52,460 nucleotides of DNA from Fusobacterium naviforme. Its GTDB lineage: Bacteria > Bacillota > Clostridia > Lachnospirales > Lachnospiraceae. Of this stretch, positions 32,898 to 42,184 are shown in pieces. The notes beneath the pieces were generated by a model, which saw only the letters and a program-made list of their open reading frames with translations, had not been told where the DNA came from and made no database searches. The stretch is taken from assembly GCA_003014445.1 (NCBI GenBank), contig PYGH01000012.1, positions 17,360 to 69,819 on the forward strand. Reading direction: 5' to 3'. Position 1 is the first letter of the stretch. Each line of letters begins with the position of its first letter. Position numbers and translations under genes: made by a program.

Positions 32898-33710
32898 TCA
32901 TCCTGTGTACAGCTCCGGTCTTCTGTCTTCATAGGAAGGAAGCTTCTTTCTCACCTCTGCAATGCGCTCTGTGTCAATATAGACCGGGATGAGGCGCTCC
33001 CCTTCTCCGGCGCTCGCGAGCGTGACTCCCATGGGATCCACAGCGATGCTCTCTCCCATGCGTATCCTGCTGTACTGATCGCAGGCGAGCAGGAAGCAGG
33101 TATTCTCAATTGCACGTGCAGTGACAAGGGTCTTGAAGTGCAGACTCTTCAGATCTCCCTTCACCCATGCAGTCGGCATCAGGATGATCTCCGCTCCCTT
33201 TGCTCTCTGGTCGCGTGCCACCTCCGGGAAACGAACCTCATAGCACACAAACAGACCTATTCTTCCAAAAGGTGTATCCACCGGCTCAAAGAAGGCATCA
33301 CCTGCCTTAAATTCATCTGATTCCTTATAGCCAAAGGCATCGTACATATGAGTCTTTCGGTAGATCCGAACAATCTCTCCGCGGTCATTCAGCATGACTG
33401 TGGTGTTATAACTGCGCGCATCAGTCGGTTTCTCCACCTTCTCCCGCATTCCAAAGACCATCCACACGCCGTGTTGCGCAGCCAGCGCACGCATCCCCTG
33501 CACAAAGGCTCCATTCAGTGGCTGCGCTGTTGCATTGCGAGCTGCAATATCTGTTCCCTTCCCGAATTCAATCATAAAGCTCTCAGGAAAAAGCAGCAGC
33601 TGCGGCTGATACTTCCGTACCGCTTCTTCAGTAAAGCGCGCCGCCTTCCGAAGATTCTCCTCCGGACTTTCTGTGCACTCCATCTGCACCATAACAAAAG
33701 TACTTTCCAT
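32898..33710 (-). CDS. Carbon-nitrogen hydrolase (nitrilase superfamily)
   Basis: A 270-residue amidase of the nitrilase/omega-amidase class. The Glu-Lys-Cys triad is visible: Glu in LLLFPES, Lys in YRKTHMYD and Cys in FVCYEVRFPE. The RAIENTCFLLACDQ segment is also typical. Omega-amidases hydrolyse alpha-ketoglutaramate-like amides; the true substrate is not certain. The ATG at 33710 is preceded by GAGGGA; an ATG six codons upstream has no RBS and lies in the tail of the nitroreductase gene. It is probably co-transcribed with the nitroreductase, 14 bases upstream. Confidence 0.92.
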   Translation of the reverse strand: MESTFVMVQMECTESPEENLRKAARFTEEAVRKYQPQLLLFPESFMIEFGKGTDIAARNATAQPLNGAFVQGMRALAAQHGVWMVFGMREKVEKPTDARSYNTTVMLNDRGEIVRIYRKTHMYDAFGYKESDEFKAGDAFFEPVDTPFGRIGLFVCYEVRFPEVARDQRAKGAEIILMPTAWVKGDLKSLHFKTLVTARAIENTCFLLACDQYSRIRMGESIAVDPMGVTLASAGEGERLIPVYIDTERIAEVRKKLPSYEDRRPELYTG

Positions 33711-33724
33711 TTTTATTCCCTCAT

Positions 33725-34237
33725 TCACAAAAATGCCGCAATCTCGCTGAGCTCCCGCCGCTCTCTGTGCAGATGCGCCGGATGGGCGTCCTCCGCCGGA
33801 TAACCGACCGGGAAAATTGCGACAAGATCGTAGTCCTGCATCTCTGGAAACAGCTCCTTCATCCTGGGTGTATTAAACTTTCCGACCCAGGTGCTGCGAA
33901 GCCCCAGCGCATGAACCTCAAGCATCATATGCGTCGCGACAATCGAGGCATCGACCATGGAAAAATTCTCTCCGTCAGAGCTTCTCACCCAGGCCCGGCT
34001 CTTCTCTCCCCCTACCACAAAAAACAAGGAGGCACCAAACATATAGGAATTCGCCTCCGCAAGCTTTGCCTTTGCCTCCTCGCTCTGAAGTACCCAGATT
34101 TTATAGGGCTGGGCATTATGTGCGGTCGGCGCTGCCTGTGCCGCCTCCAGTATCATATTTATTTTCTCCTGCTCCACAGCTCTGTCTGAGAGCTGCCGAC
34201 AGGAATAACGATCCTTCGCAAGTTCAAGAAAGTTCAT
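33725..34237 (-). CDS. Nitroreductase family flavoprotein
   Basis: A 170-residue FMN-dependent oxidoreductase. The FMN phosphate-binding RYSCRQLSDRAV start, the AAPTAHNAQPYKIWVL block and GKFNTPRMKELF are typical of the short nitroreductase group. Substrates could be quinones, flavins or nitro compounds. GGGAG stands 7 bases before the ATG at 34237; the longer reading to 34276 has no RBS. Its stop lies 14 bases before the start of the nitrilase-type gene, so the pair form an operon. Confidence 0.93.
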   Translation of the reverse strand: MNFLELAKDRYSCRQLSDRAVEQEKINMILEAAQAAPTAHNAQPYKIWVLQSEEAKAKLAEANSYMFGASLFFVVGGEKSRAWVRSSDGENFSMVDASIVATHMMLEVHALGLRSTWVGKFNTPRMKELFPEMQDYDLVAIFPVGYPAEDAHPAHLHRERRELSEIAAFL

Positions 34238-34502
34238 CTCTATTCTCCCAGGTTTTTCATCCATTGTTTTATACAATTTTTGTCTCTGCCACGGGCATTT
34301 TCACACTTCCGGATCTTCGGTCTCTCTCTTTCACCCTACACTCCATCCGCTTCTTGTAAGCTCCATTGTAACCCAAAAGGACAAATTATGCGAGACCTGT
34401 AAAATGATGCGATACTTGTCAGGTAGCGCACGGCAGAAACGCGATCCCATGAAGCAAGCTGCTGCGAAAGCATATACGAAACCTCTGACAGAAGATTTTT
34501 AT

Positions 34503-35478
34503 ATGGATATGATCGAACGTTTTATTCGCTATGCATCAATCCGGACCGACAGCGATGCCTCCAGCAATACCATCCCCTCAACGATGCGGCAATTTGATCT
34601 GGCGCATCTGCTGGTATTATGAACTGAAACAGATAGGGCTTCAGGATGCTCAGGTAAACCATCACGGTATCGTGTACACCAAGCTTCCTCCCAGTTCTGC
34701 CTACACACATTGCACAGCGATTGGTTTTCTGGGACATCTGGATACCTATCCCGGCGTACCCGGCAAAAACGTAAGACCACAGATTATTCCTCACTACGAC
34801 GGAAAGGATATCCGCCTCGGACAGAGTGATGTATTCCTGCGCACAGCGGTCTATCCTCATCTGCTACAGCTACTGTGCCTATCGTTTTCTGCTTCCGGAT
34901 TCCTGCCCCTTTGAGCGAGGCGTCTATGCCTGGGGCATAGGCGCCGGTGTCATGATGACCGGACTGGCACTACTGAAGATATGCGACCCTGAATGAGTGT
35001 GCTGATCCCAGGAATCAGTGTACACACAGGAAGTGCCAAGGGTAAAATGAAAAATGCATTACTTCTCGTCCATGAATTTCAGTCTATGATACCGCCGTCG
35101 GAAACTCCGTCCTCTACCGAAGGCTACGAAGGCTTTTACCACCTGCGCTCTCTGTCCGGAAATGTTGAAACCTGCCGGATGATTTATAACATCCGGGAAC
35201 ATGACCACGCGCGTTTTCTTGCGCGAAAGGTCTTCATGAAGCGGGTATGCGCTTATCTGAATCAGAAATATGGAGACGGCTCCTTTACCCTGACACGGGA
35301 AGACAGCGGATTCAATATGCAGACAGTCCTCTGTGGGCACATGGATCTGATCGACAAGGCGAAGCAGGTCTTCCGCGCCTGCGGAGTAGAACCCACCACA
35401 CCCCCAATTCGAGGCGGAACAGACTGTGCAGGACTCAGCTTTATGGGACTTCCCCGCCCGCTGTACCAACTGCTTTAA
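34503..35478 (+). pseudogene. pepT: Peptidase T (pepT) pseudogene, frameshifted and internally replaced
   Basis: Fragments of tripeptide aminopeptidase PepT in three frames. Frame A from the ATG at 34503 gives MIERFIRYASIRTDSDAS and ends at 34622. Frame B (about 34610-34872) continues with GFLGHLDT, the zinc-ligand His motif, GKNVRPQIIPHYDG and YPHLLQL. Then PepT sequence stops. It resumes at about 34999 with IPGISVHTGSAKGKMKNA, KVFMKRVCAYLNQ and PPIRGGTDCAGLSFMGLP, ending in a non-PepT tail (RPLYQLL). The central catalytic part is missing, and its place holds a scrap of gltS (34904-34996). It cannot encode an active enzyme. Confidence 0.9.
34904..34996 (+). pseudogene. gltS remnant inside the pepT pseudogene
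   Basis: In one continuous frame this stretch reads CPFERGVYAWGIGAGVMMTG then LALLKICDPE and a stop. This matches the glutamate symporter segment found in the intact neighbour (GTLGMATGVFITGVLLLRIC, then DPD). About 30 codons of a diverged second gltS copy are thus wedged between the two halves of pepT. Confidence 0.8.
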
Positions 35479-35586
35479 GCAATATTAACAATTTATTTCT
35501 TAAATTATGTATTTTTTTATAATTATATGATATTATTTATTTGTAAAGGTTTTGTATGAGAAATCAAGTCTAAAGGAGGGCAGAAT

Positions 35587-36984
35587 ATGACATCTGCAAT
35601 GTTAACTGATTTGCTGAAAAGTCTTGGCTTATTAGGGCTTTTCCTGATAATCGGCACACTTATTAGGGCAAAGATCCGCATTTTTCAGAAAACATTCATT
35701 CCGGCGTCTGTTATCGGTGGATTTCTTCTTCTGATTTTAGGTCCACAGGTTATTAACATTCTTCCTGTTCCCGATGACTGGTTCAAATACTATTCCATGA
35801 TTCCTGGCATCCTCATTGTTCCGGTCGTCGCCTCTGTTCCCCTGGGACTGCGATTTGGCAAAACTGGAGGATCAACGGATGCTGGATTTATGAAGAATGT
35901 TGTTCCCCTCATGTTTATAGGACTCGGAGTATCCATGATGCAGTTCGGCATAGGATATCTGGCTCATATTCTCTTCCAAGGCAGCTTTGATTTCTATGAT
36001 CAGTTTGGCATTGAGCTTCCCATCGGCTTTGTCGGCGGACATGGTACAGCCGGCACACTGGGCAACACATTAAAAGAGATGAATCTCCCCTACTGGGAAA
36101 CCAGCCAGGGTGTCGCAACCACGACGGCAACCTTTGGTATCGTTGGCGGCATTATCATCGGTATAATCCTGATTAACTGGGCCGCTCGTCATGGTCAGAC
36201 TGCCATGCTGGACAAGCCTGCAGACATCCCGGAGGCTTTTAAGGTTGGTTTCCATAAAAATACGAAGGAGCAGGGCTCTCTCGGACGTGAAACTACCATG
36301 TCCTCTTCCATTGATACCCTGGCCTTCCACACCGCTTTAATATTCATCGCCTGCGGCACTGCCTATCTTTGCGTAAAAGGAGCTAAAGCCGCCAGCATAC
36401 CCGTTTTGAAAAGCATCTCTGTTTGGGCCTACGGCATGATCTGCATGTTTATCATTTGGGGTATTCTCTGTAAGCTCAAGATGGATTATCTGGTCGATGG
36501 GGCTGTGAAGAGCCACATTTCCGGTGCATTCACAGAGTTTGCCGTCATCGGCGCTGTGGCCAGCCTGCCGATTAAGGCCGTTGCTGCTTATCTTATTCCT
36601 ATTATTACCATGGTCTTTATTGGCTACCTGGTAACTGCGGCATGGCTTGTTCTTCTCAGTCGCTATTTGTTAAAAGGGTACTGGTTTGAGCAAATGATCG
36701 GAACCTTGGGCATGGCAACCGGTGTATTTATCACCGGTGTGCTTCTTCTTCGGATTTGCGACCCCGATCTGAAAAGCCCGGCTTTGGCCAGTTATTCCTT
36801 ATCCTATACTGTTACCAGCGTTATTTACTTCGCTCTGCTGAATATGTTCATCATTATGCCCACCACTCACAGCGTAATGATGGCCTCTCTGACAGGCTTC
36901 GGCATTGCCCTCGCCTGCCTGATCGGTGCTGTGATTTCCAGCCGTATTGCCTTTGGCAGGATTATGCCTCCGCCAGTCAAGTGA
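35587..36984 (+). CDS. gltS: Sodium/glutamate symporter
   Basis: A 465-residue GltS-family secondary transporter with about ten to twelve hydrophobic segments. The paired signatures are GGHGTAGTLGNTLKEM in the first half and the GMATGVFITGVLLLRICDPD block in the second. It imports glutamate or a related anion with Na+. The RBS AAAGGAGGG is strong. The 100 bases before it are extremely A/T-rich. Codon use is visibly richer in A/T than the rib or Tad genes, and a gltS scrap lies just upstream, so acquisition or replacement is likely. A strong terminator follows at 36999. Confidence 0.94.
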   Translation: MTSAMLTDLLKSLGLLGLFLIIGTLIRAKIRIFQKTFIPASVIGGFLLLILGPQVINILPVPDDWFKYYSMIPGILIVPVVASVPLGLRFGKTGGSTDAGFMKNVVPLMFIGLGVSMMQFGIGYLAHILFQGSFDFYDQFGIELPIGFVGGHGTAGTLGNTLKEMNLPYWETSQGVATTTATFGIVGGIIIGIILINWAARHGQTAMLDKPADIPEAFKVGFHKNTKEQGSLGRETTMSSSIDTLAFHTALIFIACGTAYLCVKGAKAASIPVLKSISVWAYGMICMFIIWGILCKLKMDYLVDGAVKSHISGAFTEFAVIGAVASLPIKAVAAYLIPIITMVFIGYLVTAAWLVLLSRYLLKGYWFEQMIGTLGMATGVFITGVLLLRICDPDLKSPALASYSLSYTVTSVIYFALLNMFIIMPTTHSVMMASLTGFGIALACLIGAVISSRIAFGRIMPPPVK

Positions 36985-36998
36985 TTAGTCTCGCATTG

Positions 36999-37035
36999 AC
37001 AAACAGACTTCCTGGTTTGCAGGAAGTCTGTTTGT
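36999..37035 (+). terminator. Hairpin terminator between gltS and the amidohydrolase gene
   Basis: A perfect 16-bp stem ACAAACAGACTTCCTG (36999-37014) with its complement (37020-37035) and a 5-base loop. The descending arm is T-rich at its end. Confidence 0.75.
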
Positions 37036-37075
37036 AATCAAAAATCCTGTATTTATAAAACCAAAGGGAGAAGCC

Positions 37076-38245
37076 ATGAATCTGATAGACAACGCCCGTT
37101 CTATTCAACTTCATCTTGTTGACATACGCAGAGAGCTTCATCAACACCCGGAAGAATCCAACAAAGAAAAGGACACCGCAGAGCTCATAAAACGAGAATT
37201 GATGGAGATCGGCAGTTGGACCATACGAGATCAGATTGGAGGTTATGGCATATTGGCTGATCTGGTCGGCGCGGTTCCTGGCCCCCACACTGCGCTGCGA
37301 GCCGATATGGACGCTCTATCCATCCAGGAGGAGACAAATTTGCCTTTTTCGTCCCAAAATCCTGGAGTTATGCATGCCTGCGGCCACGACAATCATATCA
37401 CCTGTCTTTTGGGCGCCGCCCGGCTGCTGGCCATGCATAAAAATCAGCTCAAAGGACAAGTTCGCCTGATATTTCAGCCCGCTGAAGAAAACGCTCCGGT
37501 TGGCGGCTCTCGCAAAATGATTGCAGCCGGTGCCCTTGAGGGAATAGATCGGGTATTTGGACTGCATGTATGGCCTAATCTTTCTGCAGGGGTGCTCGGT
37601 GCCAAGCCCGGGCCTCAGATGGCCGCCTCAGATCACTTCATCGTCCGTATCAAGGGCGAAAGTGCCCACGGAGCCATGCCCCATCTGGGGAAAGATGCTC
37701 TTATAGCCGGAGCGCATTTTGTATCTGCCGTTCAAACTATCATCAGCAGAAACAGTGACCCTCTTGATCCAGGCGTAATCACCATAGGCGTCATGAAGGC
37801 AGGCTCCCGCTACAATATCGTTCCGGAAGAATGCTTGCTGGAGGGCACGTGCAGAACATACTCTGCTGAAATGCGTGAGCTGGCTGAAAAAAGACTTGAA
37901 CAGCTCTTGAAGGGAATATGCTCCGCTTACGGCTGCGAGGGAGACCTCGATTATCAGCGGGGATATAGCGCATTGAGGAATGATCCGGAGCAAGTAGAAT
38001 ATCTGCTGACAACCTGGGGAAAACTTTTTGGCCAGGACAGGAGCATCCGCGTACCTCAGCCTGCCATGACGGCAGAGGACTTCTCCTTCTATTTGGAAAA
38101 AACACCCGGCGCCTTTGGCTGGCTGGGCACTCAGGCCGAAAACGATCCAGAGGTCTGGCCGCTTCACAGCTCTCACTATAAAGCGAATGAAGATGTGCTG
38201 TGGAAGGGTGCTGCCCTGTTTGCTGCTCTGGCCTTGGGTGTCTGA
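37076..38245 (+). CDS. M20 family amidohydrolase (hippurate/IAA-amino-acid hydrolase type)
   Basis: A 389-residue M20D metalloamidase. The start RRELHQHPEESN, the LRADMDAL motif, MHACGHDNHI (metal ligands Cys and His), FQPAEEN (general-base Glu) and the HGAMPH segment of the lid domain are all present. Family members split N-acyl amino acids or amide conjugates. It follows gltS after a terminator and shares the more A/T-leaning codon use. A transporter plus amidohydrolase pair suggests uptake and hydrolysis of an N-acylated or peptide-linked glutamate, which is inference only. Strand, spacing and an AAAGGGAG RBS support the ATG at 37076. Confidence 0.93.
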   Translation: MNLIDNARSIQLHLVDIRRELHQHPEESNKEKDTAELIKRELMEIGSWTIRDQIGGYGILADLVGAVPGPHTALRADMDALSIQEETNLPFSSQNPGVMHACGHDNHITCLLGAARLLAMHKNQLKGQVRLIFQPAEENAPVGGSRKMIAAGALEGIDRVFGLHVWPNLSAGVLGAKPGPQMAASDHFIVRIKGESAHGAMPHLGKDALIAGAHFVSAVQTIISRNSDPLDPGVITIGVMKAGSRYNIVPEECLLEGTCRTYSAEMRELAEKRLEQLLKGICSAYGCEGDLDYQRGYSALRNDPEQVEYLLTTWGKLFGQDRSIRVPQPAMTAEDFSFYLEKTPGAFGWLGTQAENDPEVWPLHSSHYKANEDVLWKGAALFAALALGV

Positions 38246-38317
38246 GTATCTCCCCCTCACCACCTGTGGCTAAAAGGCGTATGAAGAAAAGGAATAAGGT
38301 CTATAGTCACAATTCCC

Positions 38318-38346
38318 TTGACAGTCTCTGAACCCCGCCGTATGAT
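38318..38346 (+). promoter_or_regulatory. Sigma-A promoter of the rib operon
   Basis: Consensus TTGACA (38318-38323), a 17-base spacer and TATGAT (38341-38346). Transcription would start near 38353, immediately before the FMN riboswitch. Confidence 0.88.
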
Positions 38347-38355
38347 ATGGGTGTA

Positions 38356-38464
38356 ATCTTCAGGGCAGGGTTAGATTCCCTACCGGCGGTAAAGCCCGCG
38401 AGCCGAAAGGCATGATCCGGTGTGATTCCGGAGCCGACAGTACAGTCTGGATGAGAGAAGATGA
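38356..38464 (+). promoter_or_regulatory. FMN riboswitch (RFN element)
   Basis: The conserved RFN blocks occur in order: ATCTTCAGGGCAGGG at the start, ATTCCCTACCGGCGGTAAA, GCCCGCGAGCC, TGATCCGGTGTGATTCCGG, AGCCGACAGT and GGATGAGAGAAGAT, which closes the P1 helix. It controls the rib operon through the terminator at 38503-38540. A hairpin at 38466-38485 (GCCAAGCT with AGCTTGGC) lies between aptamer and terminator and may be part of the switching. Confidence 0.97.
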
Positions 38465-38502
38465 GGCCAAGCTGCGTAGCTTGGCGTGCGCTTGTTTTTA
38501 TT

Positions 38503-38540
38503 GCCCTGGAAGCTGTCTTCCGGGGCTTTTTATTTTTCTT
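38503..38540 (+). terminator. Riboswitch-controlled terminator
   Basis: A 10-bp stem GCCCTGGAAG (38503-38512) with CTTCCGGGGC (38517-38526), one G-U pair, followed by TTTTTATTTTT. It precedes ribD and is expected to form when FMN is bound. Confidence 0.9.
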
Positions 38541-38627
38541 CTGCTCCTTCTTTCTCTCAATGCCTCCCTGTATGTATGAACACCACTCCCGGCGAACGGA
38601 TGGAAGAATACCAGGAAGGAGAATTTC

Positions 38628-39722
38628 ATGAATCTCACATTTATGCGGCGCGCTGTCGAGCTCGCCCATCGCGGCGAAGGGCGTGTCTCTCCGAATCCGC
38701 TGGTCGGTGCCGTTCTTGTGCGGGAAGGGCGCATCATCGGCGAGGGCTGGCACGATCACTACGGCGACCTGCACGCGGAGCGCGCAGCGCTGAAGGACTG
38801 TGCGCAGCGCGGAGAAAGCGCGCGCGGCGCCGAGCTCTATGTCACGCTGGAGCCCTGCTGTCATCACGGAAAGCAGCCTCCCTGCACGGATGCTCTCATC
38901 GAGGCCGGCATTTCCCACGTCTATGTCGGCTCCGGTGATCCGAATCCAAAGGTCGCAGGGCAGGGTATCGCTCTGCTTCGTGCAGGCGGCATTCAGGTTA
39001 CGGAACAGGTACTGAAGGCAGAATGCAGGGCGCTGAACGATATCTTCTTTCACTACATCACCAGCGGACTGCCTCTCGTGTACTTAAAATATGCAATGAC
39101 GCTCGACGGAAAGATTGCCTGCTACACAGGAGACTCCCGCTGGGTAAGCGGGGAGGCTGCAAGGGCCGAGGTACACAGGCTGCGAAACCGCTGCGCCGCA
39201 ATTATGGTCGGGGTAAATACCGTGGAGCAGGACGATCCGCTTCTGACCTGCCGCATGGAAGGTGGAAGAAACCCGCTCCGCATCATCTGCGACTCCACCC
39301 TGCGGACGCCGCTTGATTCAAGGATCATACAGAGCGCAGCGGAGATTCCGACCCTGCTCGCAACCTGCTGTGAGGACAGCGACAGAGCGCAGCGCTATGA
39401 GGCGCTGGGCTGCCGCATTCTCCTCTGCTCCGCCAGAGATGGCCGTGTGGATCTTCCTGCTCTCATGCGCGCACTCGGCGCAATGCAGATAGACAGCGTG
39501 CTGCTGGAGGGCGGCGCAGAGCTCGCCTGGAGCGCTCTCCGGGACGGCGTGGTTCAGAGAGTACAGGCCTATATCGCCCCCAAGCTCTTTGGAGGGAGCA
39601 GTGCAAAGACGCCGGTCGGCGGAACCGGCTTCGCCGCGCCGGATCAGGCGATACAGCTGAAGCATACACAGCTTAAACAGCTGGGAGAGGACTATCTCAT
39701 CGAAGGGGAGGTGATACGCTGA
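38628..39722 (+). CDS. ribD: Bifunctional riboflavin deaminase/reductase RibD
   Basis: A 364-residue two-domain enzyme. It deaminates 2,5-diamino-6-ribosylamino-4-pyrimidinone 5'-phosphate and then reduces the ribose to ribityl with NADPH. The deaminase domain (1-145) has the zinc site HAERAAL and PCCHHGKQPPC. The reductase domain begins near YLKYAMTLDGKIA and contains SRWVSGEAAR and LLEGGAELAWS. CAGGAAGGAG precedes the ATG. It is the first gene under the FMN riboswitch. Its stop overlaps the ribE start by one base. Confidence 0.97.
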   Translation: MNLTFMRRAVELAHRGEGRVSPNPLVGAVLVREGRIIGEGWHDHYGDLHAERAALKDCAQRGESARGAELYVTLEPCCHHGKQPPCTDALIEAGISHVYVGSGDPNPKVAGQGIALLRAGGIQVTEQVLKAECRALNDIFFHYITSGLPLVYLKYAMTLDGKIACYTGDSRWVSGEAARAEVHRLRNRCAAIMVGVNTVEQDDPLLTCRMEGGRNPLRIICDSTLRTPLDSRIIQSAAEIPTLLATCCEDSDRAQRYEALGCRILLCSARDGRVDLPALMRALGAMQIDSVLLEGGAELAWSALRDGVVQRVQAYIAPKLFGGSSAKTPVGGTGFAAPDQAIQLKHTQLKQLGEDYLIEGEVIR

Positions 39723-40411
39723 TGTTCACAGGACTCATTGAGGAAACCGGAGCGCTGAGATCCATACAGCGGGGCGCCCACTCCGCCGTGCTCACCATAG
39801 GCGCAGGACGCGTGCTGGAGGGCTTAAAAATCGGAGACAGCATCGCGGTCAACGGTGTCTGTCTCACAGTCACAGACTTCAGCTCCTCCGGCTTCAGCGC
39901 GGATGTCATGCATGAGACCCTGAACCGCTCCTCCCTCGGCACACTTCGTCCGAACAGCAGGGTGAATCTGGAGCGAGCCATGCCCGCGGACGGACGCTTC
40001 GGCGGTCACATCGTCTCCGGCCATGTGGACGGGCTCGGAACCATCACAAACATACGCCGGGACGACAACGCCGTCTGGTACGAGCTGCGCGCGGAGCCCG
40101 CTCTGCTTCGCGGCATTGTAGAGAAGGGCTCCATCACCATCGACGGCATCAGCCTCACTGTGGCCTGTACAGGCACGGAGCGCTTCTCCGTATCTGTGAT
40201 CCCGCACACGGCGGCTGTGACGACGCTCTCCGAGCGCCGCGTCGGCGACCGGGTGAACCTTGAGACGGATATCATCGGAAAGTATGTGTCGCAGCTGCTT
40301 CACTTTGAACACCCCCGCTCTCCCGAAGTGCTCCCACAGGCTGAGGGTGGAAAAGAAAGCGGCGGGACATCCGGCATCACCCGCGATATGCTGCTCCGCT
40401 GCGGCTTCTGA
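39722..40411 (+). CDS. ribE: Riboflavin synthase alpha chain
   Basis: A 229-residue enzyme that dismutates two molecules of 6,7-dimethyl-8-ribityllumazine into riboflavin and the RibD/RibH pyrimidine. The duplicated beta-barrel is seen: [10 protein letters not shown] and [11 protein letters not shown] in the first half, [12 protein letters not shown] and [11 protein letters not shown] in the second. NPxT-like and HTA elements ([11 protein letters not shown]) are normal. The C-terminal 20 residues beyond LHFEH are not conserved. AAGGGGAGG precedes the ATG and lies inside ribD, so translation is coupled. Confidence 0.97.
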   Translation: MFTGLIEETGALRSIQRGAHSAVLTIGAGRVLEGLKIGDSIAVNGVCLTVTDFSSSGFSADVMHETLNRSSLGTLRPNSRVNLERAMPADGRFGGHIVSGHVDGLGTITNIRRDDNAVWYELRAEPALLRGIVEKGSITIDGISLTVACTGTERFSVSVIPHTAAVTTLSERRVGDRVNLETDIIGKYVSQLLHFEHPRSPEVLPQAEGGKESGGTSGITRDMLLRCGF

Positions 40412-40455
40412 AAATGATTTGGATGAAAGAATCAAACAATACAGGAGGAACTGTT

Positions 40456-41661
40456 ATGGCTGGATTTAATACAATTGACGAGGCACTCTCGGAGCTTCGC
40501 GCCGGGAAGATCATACTCTGCATCGATGATCCCGACCGCGAAAACGAGGGGGATTTCATCTGTGCCGCAGAATTTGCCACGACGGAGAATATCAATTTCA
40601 TGGCGACACACGGCAAGGGACTGATCTGCATGCCGATGGCAAAAAAATATGTGAAGCAGCTTCAGATTCCACAGATGGTTATGGAAAATACGGACAATCA
40701 CGAGACCGCCTTCACCGTATCCATAGACCACGCGAGCACCAGCACCGGCATCTCCGCCGCGGAGCGCTCCGTCACCGCTATGAAGTGTGTCGACGAGAAC
40801 GCCCGGCCGGAGGACTTCCGGAGACCGGGACACATGTTCCCGCTGCTCGCAAAGAAAAATGGCGTGCTGGAGCGAAACGGTCACACGGAGGCAACCGTAG
40901 ATCTGTGCCGCCTTGCGGGACTGAAGGAGTGCGGACTCTGCTGCGAGATTATGCGTGAGGATGGCACCATGATGCGCACCACGGAGCTTCTGGAGCTCGC
41001 AGAGCGCTTTCAGCTCTGCATCATCAGCATACGGGCGCTTCAGGAGTACAGAAAATCCCACGACATTCTGGTGGATTGCGAGGCTGTTGTAAAAATGCCC
41101 ACCCGATACGGCGAATTCCGCGCCTACGGCTATGTAAACCGTCTGAACGGCGAGCACCACGTGGCTCTGGTGAAGGGCGATATTGGCGATGGCCGAGACA
41201 TCCTGTGCCGTGTGCACTCCGAATGCCTGACCGGAGATACCTTCGGCTCGCTCCGCTGCGACTGCGGCCAGCAGTTTGCCTCAGCGATGACTCAGATCGA
41301 GAAAGAGGGCCGCGGCATTCTGCTCTACATGCGGCAGGAGGGGCGCGGCATAGGTCTCATCAACAAGCTGAAGGCCTACGAGCTCCAGGAAAAGGGCATG
41401 GACACCGTGGAGGCAAATCTCGCCCTCGGCTTCGGAGAGGATCAGCGTGAATACTACATCGGAGCGCAAATTCTGCGTGATCTCGGCGTCAGATCCCTGC
41501 GCCTTTTGACAAACAACCCCGACAAGGTCTACCAGCTCAGCGGCTTCGGACTTGAGATCGCCTCGCGCGTCCCGATCCAGATGAACGCCACGCCCTACGA
41601 CCTCTACTATCTGAAGACCAAGGCAAAGCGCATGGGACACTACTTAAACTACGGAGAATAA
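40456..41661 (+). CDS. ribBA: Bifunctional DHBP synthase / GTP cyclohydrolase II
   Basis: A 401-residue fusion. The N-terminal RibB half makes 3,4-dihydroxy-2-butanone 4-phosphate from ribulose 5-phosphate ([11 protein letters not shown] acidic loop, [31 protein letters not shown]). The C-terminal RibA half opens GTP ([18 protein letters not shown] zinc site with three Cys, [25 protein letters not shown]). All key motifs are intact, so both activities are expected. AGGAGG precedes the ATG at 40456; an in-frame ATG 14 codons earlier is poorly placed. It is the third gene of the operon. Confidence 0.97.
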   Translation: MAGFNTIDEALSELRAGKIILCIDDPDRENEGDFICAAEFATTENINFMATHGKGLICMPMAKKYVKQLQIPQMVMENTDNHETAFTVSIDHASTSTGISAAERSVTAMKCVDENARPEDFRRPGHMFPLLAKKNGVLERNGHTEATVDLCRLAGLKECGLCCEIMREDGTMMRTTELLELAERFQLCIISIRALQEYRKSHDILVDCEAVVKMPTRYGEFRAYGYVNRLNGEHHVALVKGDIGDGRDILCRVHSECLTGDTFGSLRCDCGQQFASAMTQIEKEGRGILLYMRQEGRGIGLINKLKAYELQEKGMDTVEANLALGFGEDQREYYIGAQILRDLGVRSLRLLTNNPDKVYQLSGFGLEIASRVPIQMNATPYDLYYLKTKAKRMGHYLNYGE

Positions 41662-41716
41662 ACAATTCCCCGGGAGAGCTCACAGTATAAACAATCATCC
41701 AAAGGAGGATACTATC

Positions 41717-42184
41717 ATGCATAAGTTTGAGGGACAGATGATCGCGGGGAATATCCGCATCGGCATCGTCGCCGCCCGCTTCAATGAATTTATCACCTCC
41801 CGCCTGCTCGGCGGCGCGGAGGACGGCCTGCTCCGGCACGGCGTCTCTGCAGATCATATTGATGTCGCCTGGGTTCCCGGGGCGTTCGAGATCCCTCTGA
41901 TTGCCCAGAAGATGGCAAAGAGCGGAAAATATGACGCAGTGATTGCCCTCGGCGCGGTGATCCGCGGCTCCACCACACACTACGACTACGTGTGCAGCGA
42001 GGTATCCAAGGGTCTGGCAAATGTCTCGCTGTGCAGCGACATCCCGGTCATGTTCGGCGTCCTGACCACAGAGAATATCGAGCAGGCGATCGAACGGGCC
42101 GGCTCCAAGGCCGGCAATAAGGGCTATGAGTGCGCAGTCGGCGCGATCGAGATGATCAATCTGATCCGGGAGATTGAGGCGTAA
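41717..42184 (+). CDS. ribH: 6,7-dimethyl-8-ribityllumazine synthase
   Basis: A 155-residue subunit of the icosahedral or pentameric lumazine synthase, which joins the RibBA butanone phosphate with the ribitylamino-pyrimidine. Motifs: AARFNEFIT at the start, [32 protein letters not shown] with the catalytic His, and [27 protein letters not shown] precedes the ATG. The stop overlaps the next gene's start by one base (TAATG), so the HAD gene that follows is coupled to it. Confidence 0.97.
   Translation: MHKFEGQMIAGNIRIGIVAARFNEFITSRLLGGAEDGLLRHGVSADHIDVAWVPGAFEIPLIAQKMAKSGKYDAVIALGAVIRGSTTHYDYVCSEVSKGLANVSLCSDIPVMFGVLTTENIEQAIERAGSKAGNKGYECAVGAIEMINLIREIEA

Noticed and set aside
34503-35478. 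Programmed frameshifting to rescue pepT
   Set aside because: No slippery site with a downstream structure, the catalytic centre is deleted, and foreign gltS sequence fills the gap.
38466-38485. Independent terminator right after the FMN aptamer
   Set aside because: A stable 8-bp hairpin but without a T tract; the true terminator with T run is at 38503-38540.
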